Below are positions 7,854 through 13,411 of a stretch of 13,411 bases of DNA, piece after piece. Below the pieces are notes generated by a model. The model was not told where the DNA came from. It saw nothing but the letters and a program-made list of their open reading frames with translations, and did not search any database. Source of the DNA: Cyclostephanos tholiformis (lineage: Eukaryota; Bacillariophyta; Thalassiosirophyceae; Thalassiosirales; Thalassiosiraceae); NCBI GenBank assembly GCA_036939975.1, contig JALLPB010000719.1, positions 1-13,411 on the forward strand, given 5' to 3'. Every line of letters starts with the position of its first letter. The first letter of the stretch is position 1. The position numbers were made by a program, and so were the translations under genes.

Positions 7854-9671
7854 ATGAATGCCGTCGCGCGCATGACACGCGGGAGGACGCTGCTCCTCCG
7901 TTCCATACCATGCCATCAGTCGACGTCCCCCGCTTCGCGACGGTGGCTCTCGTCGTCCGTCGAGGTGACGAGATCGTCCCCCGCCGACGCCGCCAAGAAG
8001 AAGAAACCGAAGCAGCCTCCGCCCGAATTTTCCTACACCCCACTCTTCGATGCCGCGCCCGATACCACCACCGCCTATCGACGAATATTACCAGCGTCGG
8101 TGGTCGAGACCGTACCGCTCTCCGATGGAACGTCCGCATTGCTTCGCGTGCCCGGCGAGGCGTTGCGCACCCTGTCCTCGACCGCGTTCGGCGACGTCGC
8201 CCACTTGTTACGACCGGCCCACCTCGCGCAACTTCGTAAGATATTGGACGACGTCGAGGCATCCGACAACGACAGGTTCGTGGCGATGGAATTGCTGAAG
8301 AACGCGAACATTGCGTCCGGTAGGATACTGCCTGGATGTCAGGATACCGGCACGGCGATTGTCATGGGTAAGCGCGGTCACCTGGTATTGACTGACGGAA
8401 ATGACTACGAGCATCTCTCCTGGGGCGCCTACGACGCATACACGAGTATGAACCTGCGCTACAGTCAAGTCGCGCCGTTGTCGATGTTTGAAGAAAAGAA
8501 CACGGGGACGAATCTACCGGCGCAGGTGGACGTGTTGGGCACGAAGGGCGACGAGTATCACTTCCTATTCATCGCCAAGGGAGGCGGATCGGCGAACAAG
8601 ACCTTCCTTTACCAGCAGACTAAGGCACTCCTGAACCCGACCAGCTTGGAATCCTTCTTGGAAGAGAAGATCAAAACGATCGGAACGTCGGCATGTCCAC
8701 CGTATCACTTGGCAGTTGTTATTGGTGGTCTTAGTGCCGAACAAACACTCAAGACCGTCAAACTCGCATCGACCAAGTATTATGATACGCTCCCGACCAA
8801 GGGGGACCCAAGCGCTAGCGGCCGTGCCTTTCGCGACGTGGAATGGGAGGATCGCATCCTCGAAATGACGAGGAAAATGGGTATAGGCGCCCAATTTGGG
8901 GGTAAGTACTTTTGTCACGACATTCGCGTGATACGCCTTCCAAGGCACGGGGCAAGCTGTCCGGTGGGTATTGGCGTGTCGTGCAGCGCCGATCGGCAGG
9001 TGAAGGGAAAGATTACGAAGGATGGCGTGTTCATCGAACAATTGGAAACGGACGTGAGCAAGTATTTGCCGGAGGTGACGGACGAACACTTGGGTGACTC
9101 CGAGTCTGACGCTAAGGAAGTGAAGATCGATATGAACGCTATTTCGATGGATGACCTGCGTGCGACGTTGTCTAAGTATCCCGTGCGCACGCGTCTTAGC
9201 CTGACGGGAACAATCGTTGTCGCACGTGATATTGCGCATGCTAAGATGCTTCAAAAAATTGAATCGGGTGAAGGCTTGCCGCAGTACGCCAAGGACTACA
9301 TAATCTATTACGCTGGACCGGCAAAAACGCCAGATGGTTATGCATCGGGATCCTTTGGCCCGACCACCGCGGGGCGAATGGATGCTTACGTCGATAAATT
9401 CATGCAAAACGGAGGCTCATTCGTAACTCTTGCCAAGGGGAATCGATCTAAGCAGGTGACTAATGCTTGCAAGAAGTACGGTGGATTTTACTTGGGAAGC
9501 ATCGGTGGCCCGGCGGCAATCCTCGCGAAGAATTGCATCAAGAACGTCGAAGTCCTGGATAACGAAGAGGACGGAATGGAGGCAGTTTGGAAGATAGATG
9601 TCGAAAATTTCCCCGCATTCATCGTTGTTGATGATAAGGGAAATGACTTCTTCAAGGAGTGGCTTGGATGA
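7854..9671 (+). CDS. Class I (Fe-S) fumarate hydratase, mitochondrial
   Basis: This enzyme interconverts fumarate and L-malate in the TCA cycle using a [4Fe-4S] cluster. From the ATG at 7854 it is 605 residues; bacterial FumA/FumB is about 548. The first 40 or so residues ([17 protein letters not shown]..., RRWLSSS) are Arg/Ser-rich and lack acidic residues, a good mitochondrial presequence, which is why I prefer this start to the in-frame ATG at 7755. A Lys/Pro-rich linker precedes the catalytic domain. The predicted cluster cysteines are Cys162 ([10 protein letters not shown]), Cys281 (SACPPYH) and Cys369 (GASCPVG). Other hallmark blocks are [40 protein letters not shown] and LAKGNRS. The sequence is full length, with no intron or break. 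The 5' third is GC-richer than the rest. It converges on the oxygenase gene across 178 nt. Confidence 0.96.
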   Translation: MNAVARMTRGRTLLLRSIPCHQSTSPASRRWLSSSVEVTRSSPADAAKKKKPKQPPPEFSYTPLFDAAPDTTTAYRRILPASVVETVPLSDGTSALLRVPGEALRTLSSTAFGDVAHLLRPAHLAQLRKILDDVEASDNDRFVAMELLKNANIASGRILPGCQDTGTAIVMGKRGHLVLTDGNDYEHLSWGAYDAYTSMNLRYSQVAPLSMFEEKNTGTNLPAQVDVLGTKGDEYHFLFIAKGGGSANKTFLYQQTKALLNPTSLESFLEEKIKTIGTSACPPYHLAVVIGGLSAEQTLKTVKLASTKYYDTLPTKGDPSASGRAFRDVEWEDRILEMTRKMGIGAQFGGKYFCHDIRVIRLPRHGASCPVGIGVSCSADRQVKGKITKDGVFIEQLETDVSKYLPEVTDEHLGDSESDAKEVKIDMNAISMDDLRATLSKYPVRTRLSLTGTIVVARDIAHAKMLQKIESGEGLPQYAKDYIIYYAGPAKTPDGYASGSFGPTTAGRMDAYVDKFMQNGGSFVTLAKGNRSKQVTNACKKYGGFYLGSIGGPAAILAKNCIKNVEVLDNEEDGMEAVWKIDVENFPAFIVVDDKGNDFFKEWLG

Positions 9672-9849
9672 TGATCATTTGTGCTCATGTATATGTTTGG
9701 TACTATATATTGGCTGACGATGTTGAGAATTACAAGGGCATCAATGTGCAATATTGCATGCATTAAACTAAAAGCCAATCAAAGTATCTTAATGAGACAA
9801 CAGGCAAAAATTATAGTGCGACAAGGAGGAAGATTGGGATTTGATCGCA

Positions 9850-12800
9850 TTATCTTACAAGAGAAGGCTCCATCTTATTGGCTGCTTCTCTTTTGCAATA
9901 CTCCGTTAACGACAAAACTTCTTCAAGCATAGATTGTGCCCATCTTTTGTCCATATCGCCAGTTTCTCCAATGATACCCTCAACCTGATTGAGATAAGTG
10001 ATGGCCCTATCATAACTTTTGAGACGGGCCATGAAATCCCCCAGAGCTAAATATGCTGCTGAAATATTGATCCCGTTCTCGCAGCCAGCCTCAGTGCACT
10101 TCCTCTCGAGGCGTATGGCTGTTTCCAATGCGTCGATCACACTTTCTCCTGCCTCCTTGGCAGGAGGAAGCAGGTGAGCCCTTTTGGTGCGCATCGCATA
10201 CTTGTGTCGAGCAGATATTGCCATACCAAGATGGTAATGCGCTCGTGCATCTGCCGGGTTTAGTAACGTCGAGAGTTTTAATGATTCCACTCCTTGAGTG
10301 ATCTCTGTCCATCTGTCATCAGACTCTTCATTCATATCTCCTTGGATCAGATGCACACCAAGCCAATAAGGGACTTCACTATTAGTCGGGTCGTTTTCTC
10401 TTGCGAGGCGTAGAGAAATGATAAGTTTGTCTCTATCTAACTCCTTTCCAATAGATTGAAGTCTCATGGCTCTTTCTATCCTCCACGTGTTTTCGTTATT
10501 GTCGGATATGACAGCTCTCCGTGCTGTTAGAAAAATAACAAGGATGTCTCGCACACCACTCGTTGTAGGAGCTCCTGCATGCCTCTGCGTTGTTTTGTGG
10601 ATGATTGCATGCCCTGGGGCTGACGGAAGTTGAATATTTTCACCATCCCCAACCGTGAGAGCTTCAAAAAATGTACCCCCTAACAAAGACACGCACGTGC
10701 ATGGAAAATGGAGTCACCTTTGTGAGCTACGATCACAGGCATAGTCACAGCAAGACACAAGTGGAAAATTACCTCCAGAAAAGCCATGTTCATTGCCTTC
10801 TTCGCGCGCATTGTTGAGAGCAATGTTGACACTATATATTCCACCATCTTGATGCAAGGGCTGAGAGGCACCCCTACGGCCTGCAGCTTTTGCCTTGTCA
10901 CCATTGTACCGAACGAATATCGAATCATAAACACACAATGGTCCCAATGGGGGCTCATCGTCGTCTGCGCCTTTTGCTTCGGCGAAGGCAGACCTTACCA
11001 ATGGATAAACTTTCTCTTGTAAGACACGATCCATCCTCGATTTGAGCACGGGGTCGCCAGCACACAAGTCGTCAAGATGCACTTCGGAGTTACCTTTTCG
11101 GGGAAAGAAATTGATGCTTACCAAACTGAGGGGTGAAATATGCAAGAAAACAAAATGTAAGCATACCTTCATACTGCATGGTATAGCGGCTTGTCTGAGT
11201 TCCAGCAGCAAGAGCGAAGCGTTTGTCGGCAGCAGCTCGCAAGAGGGCGATGTCTTCTGGCTCAAATACTGGCACATCGCCCACTGTTTTAACGGCTACA
11301 TTGCGTTTTTGCCCGTCTTTTTTGTCAGTAGCTTGGATCCAATCGTAACTGGGAGTTTTTCGCATGTCGACGCTAGCGTCTTCCGAAGCAAGTATCGAGC
11401 GAATACTCCCGCACTCAGCCCAACGGTCCAGTGCCGCCAACGCCTTGTCGAATTCCCCAAGTTTGCAGCGTGTTGAGGCCAGCGCATTCAGACATATCGC
11501 CAAGTCTTCAATTCCATTCACTCCCAGCTTAACAGCTGCACTCTCTAGTTCGGCACTGCGTTCCAAAGCCTGCGCCATCCTCGTCAGGTCCCGCGTTATA
11601 TTAGACCTCGTGACATGATACTGATCATCACTTCCCTCCAGCATCAGGCGCTCCTCGCAGTCCACCTTCGCTCCGATCGCCGTCGCCAGCTGGAAGTGGA
11701 TTCGAGAGTCCGTCGGACAGAGCGCTGCCGATTTTTCAAGATGAAACACGGCCCTGTTGACATCGCTCAATCGTTGGTGTAAGTCGCATCGATAGTCGGG
11801 ATTGTCGATCCGTGCGATGTAGTCGAAACCCAACCAAAGGTGATTCTCATAATCGTCCAAGTCGAGAAGGCCGGCCAACGTGAGATAGCGAACGCGATCC
11901 TCGCCGCGACAGAACCGCGCATAATTCCTTAGGCGGTACGATCGCTCCTCCGCGGGGGGGGTATTGACTTTTCGAACGCCATCTATTACGTCGATTCCGT
12001 TGCAATTCATGGTAGTTAGGATCAAACGGAGAGCGTAATGTCTAGTTCGTTCCGCGGCCTTCAGAATGTGCGTCCTGGACGAGCAATCTACGGTAGATCG
12101 ACCACCCCCCTTCAGATCATGAACGTTGGAAGGCACCGTGATTGCCGCGGTCCTCTGCATGGATTGATGCACGACCATCTGACCGGGCAGTAGGGGACCC
12201 ACGATTGGCAGTTTCGAATTCATTTCGCATTCGCCATCCACCAACGATTCCATGTACAGTGCCCCCATCACCGAACTATTATCGGCATCGTCCTCGATGC
12301 GATTGTCGTCATCATTTCCGAGGTCTATGTGTACCACGAACAGACCAGGATCCCGTTCGAAGGTTGTCATCGCCGCCTTGGCACCGGGTACGCCACCGGC
12401 CGCGAAGACCGATGCCGACGTGACGGTCAGAACCGGATGGCCACGCGATGCATCGTGCCGGTCATCGGGGGTAGGATATTTCGGCAACGAAAATGCATCG
12501 TGATTCGGCCAACCGGACCGGACCGAGGGATATACAATATGCATCATGGCGACGTCGAGGCTTTCCTTCCACTTTGGGTCGGTGGTACCCCCCCCCCCCC
12601 CGTCCATGACGAGGAGGTCGCCGAGCGAGACCCTGTCGATACTGCCCACATGGTTAACATCCCCCCCCCCCCCATCCGCCGCCCTTTCCATGAAATAACT
12701 CCGCGCCGCCCACCGTAGGCCCCTCACAGCATCGTCCGACAGGACCGGCGCGGCGGGGAAGCTATAAGGGGACCCATAGCCCGCCGCGCGCGGCGACCCA

Positions 12801-13273
12801 CCTCGCATCGTCTCGTCGCCCGTTCCGCGAGGTTGCGCCGTCGCATCATATAACAACTCCGAATCGAGGTAGGGGCACGATCGCTCGGCCTCGTCGTAAT
12901 GACTCTCGTCGACGGCCTTGAGCATGGCCGCGTAGGAAAATTCCCTCCGCGCGTCATTGTCGTCGTCGCTTGACGACTTCGATTCGAAGGATCCGCCTTC
13001 GACCACCGTCGTCGCCGCGAATGACGGCGATGGTAGGAAGGACCGAGTCCCTCGACCAACGTCGTCGTCGTCGTAACAACGATGACGATCAACGCGATGG
13101 CGTCTCGACGAGAAGAAGCTGCTTCCATCGAAGAGGATTACTGGAGCGAACGACGAATACCGGGGGGTCGCGCACAGCAACAACAGCAATTGCGACACGA
13201 GTGATGCCATTGTCGTAACGGAGAGCGAGCGCCGGTCGGAGATCCCCGTGGCATTCATCGGACAGCTCTTCAT
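9850..13273 (-). CDS. Tandem-duplicated Fe(II)/2-oxoglutarate oxygenase-TPR protein (three exons)
   Basis: Exons 13273-11167, 11093-10773 and 10679-9850 join to 1085 residues. Residues 669-865 form a prolyl-4-hydroxylase-like oxygenase domain with every key residue: His783-Gln-Asp785, distal His843 and 2-oxoglutarate-binding Arg853 (SGVRDILVIFLT). Residues about 875-1060 are helical TPR-like repeats. Residues about 176-630 are a diverged copy of the same [oxygenase + TPR] module in which the iron ligands are replaced (Glu306-Arg-Asp308, Thr375), so that copy is probably non-catalytic. The N-terminus has a hydrophobic segment (VSQLLLLLCATPRYSS|FAPV); the Phe after the predicted cleavage fits the diatom plastid motif, though secretion is possible. 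Met22 (13210, context ACAATGG) is an equally good start and gives a classical signal peptide. Poly-Gly runs at 201-204 and 225-229 are encoded by long C tracts. The substrate cannot be predicted. Confidence 0.85.
10680..10772 (-). other. Intron 2 of the oxygenase gene (93 nt)
   Basis: On the minus strand it starts GTAATT and ends TCTTTGTTAG, in phase 1. Splicing rebuilds HGFSGGGTFFEAL, the conserved strand between the HxD motif and the distal His, which confirms the junction. Confidence 0.88.
11094..11166 (-). other. Intron 1 of the oxygenase gene (73 nt)
   Basis: On the minus strand it starts GTATGC and ends CCCCGAAAAG after a pyrimidine-rich tract, in phase 1. It joins ...YTMQYE-G to NSEVHLDDL. 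An earlier CCCCTCAG acceptor would give an immediate stop, so the later one is chosen. Confidence 0.8.
12588..12673. repeat. Two long C homopolymers inside coding sequence
   Basis: There is a run of 14 C at 12588-12601 and a run of 13 C at 12661-12673, both within exon 1 of the oxygenase gene, where the coding strand reads poly-G and encodes Gly225-229 and Gly201-204. The present lengths keep the frame open. Compared with the second module copy, the 225-229 run sits at an insertion. Confidence 0.9.
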
Positions 13274-13369
13274 TCTGGTCGGATGGCAGGGTGTGATAGT
13301 TGATAGTGATAATTGAATGTTGTTCTTCCGATGTTTACGATATCAAAAAAATAATATTACATCTCCGGG

Positions 13370-13411
13370 GTTTAGCCAAAACGTAGGAGCTCCTACAGTA
13401 GTTTAGCCAAA
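13370..13411. repeat. Palindrome flanked by direct repeats at the right edge
   Basis: GTTTAGCCAAA occurs at 13370-13380 and 13401-13411. Between them is the perfect 14-bp palindrome GTAGGAGCTCCTAC (13383-13396). This lies about 100-200 nt upstream of the oxygenase start, so it may be promoter sequence, or the edge of a repeat that continues beyond the window. Confidence 0.6.

Noticed and set aside
8565..9407. Long minus-strand frame of 280 codons across the fumarase gene
   Set aside because: It is the exact antisense of strongly conserved fumarase sequence, rich in His and Arg, and is a shadow produced by codon bias.
1..13411. Defence system, CRISPR array, prophage, secondary-metabolite cluster or RNA genes
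   Set aside because: No repeat-spacer array, integrase, transposase, polymerase or synthase signature, and no tRNA or rRNA-like stretch was found; the genes are ordinary eukaryotic nuclear genes.

Overview
The window looks like nuclear DNA of a photosynthetic stramenopile, most likely a diatom (inference). The evidence is: compact alternating genes; short GT-AG introns of 73-93 nt; a nuclear-encoded Ycf34-like plastid protein and a dioxygenase that both carry a hydrophobic signal followed by a '...|F' cleavage motif of the diatom ASAFAP type; and a mitochondrially targeted class I (Fe-S) fumarase. I saw no bacterial operon, phage, insertion sequence, CRISPR array, rRNA or tRNA.

Layout: 1-178 (-) is the possible edge of an unrecognised gene. 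774-2195 (+) is a NEIL3-type DNA glycosylase with tandem GRF zinc fingers. 2319-3590 (-) is one open frame joining an HRDC domain to a Ycf34-like plastid protein. 3792-4427 (+) is an LYR-motif protein with a C-terminal SAM-like domain. 4465-5649 (-) is a CRAL-TRIO (Sec14-like) lipid-binding protein. 6068-7456 (+, two introns) is an ADP/ATP-carrier-like mitochondrial carrier. 7854-9671 (+) is the class I fumarase. 9850-13273 (-, two introns) is a 1085-residue Fe(II)/2-oxoglutarate oxygenase with TPR-like repeats.

The genes are not an operon. They are independent eukaryotic units with short divergent promoters (201 nt at 3591-3791, 418 nt at 5650-6067) and tight convergent ends (37 nt at 4428-4464). 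Loose themes are organelle metabolism (LYR protein, ADP/ATP-like carrier, fumarase, Ycf34) and genome maintenance (NEIL3-like, HRDC), which may be coincidence. Upstream regions of the plus-strand genes share GTACC-rich motifs, including an identical 14-mer before the glycosylase and the fumarase.

Most interesting: (1) the 1085-residue oxygenase is an internal tandem duplication of an [oxygenase fold + TPR] module in which the first copy has lost its iron ligands and the second keeps all of them; (2) the HRDC-Ycf34 frame places a plastid-import signal in the middle of a protein that begins with a nuclear-type DNA-binding domain, with no obvious separate start codon.
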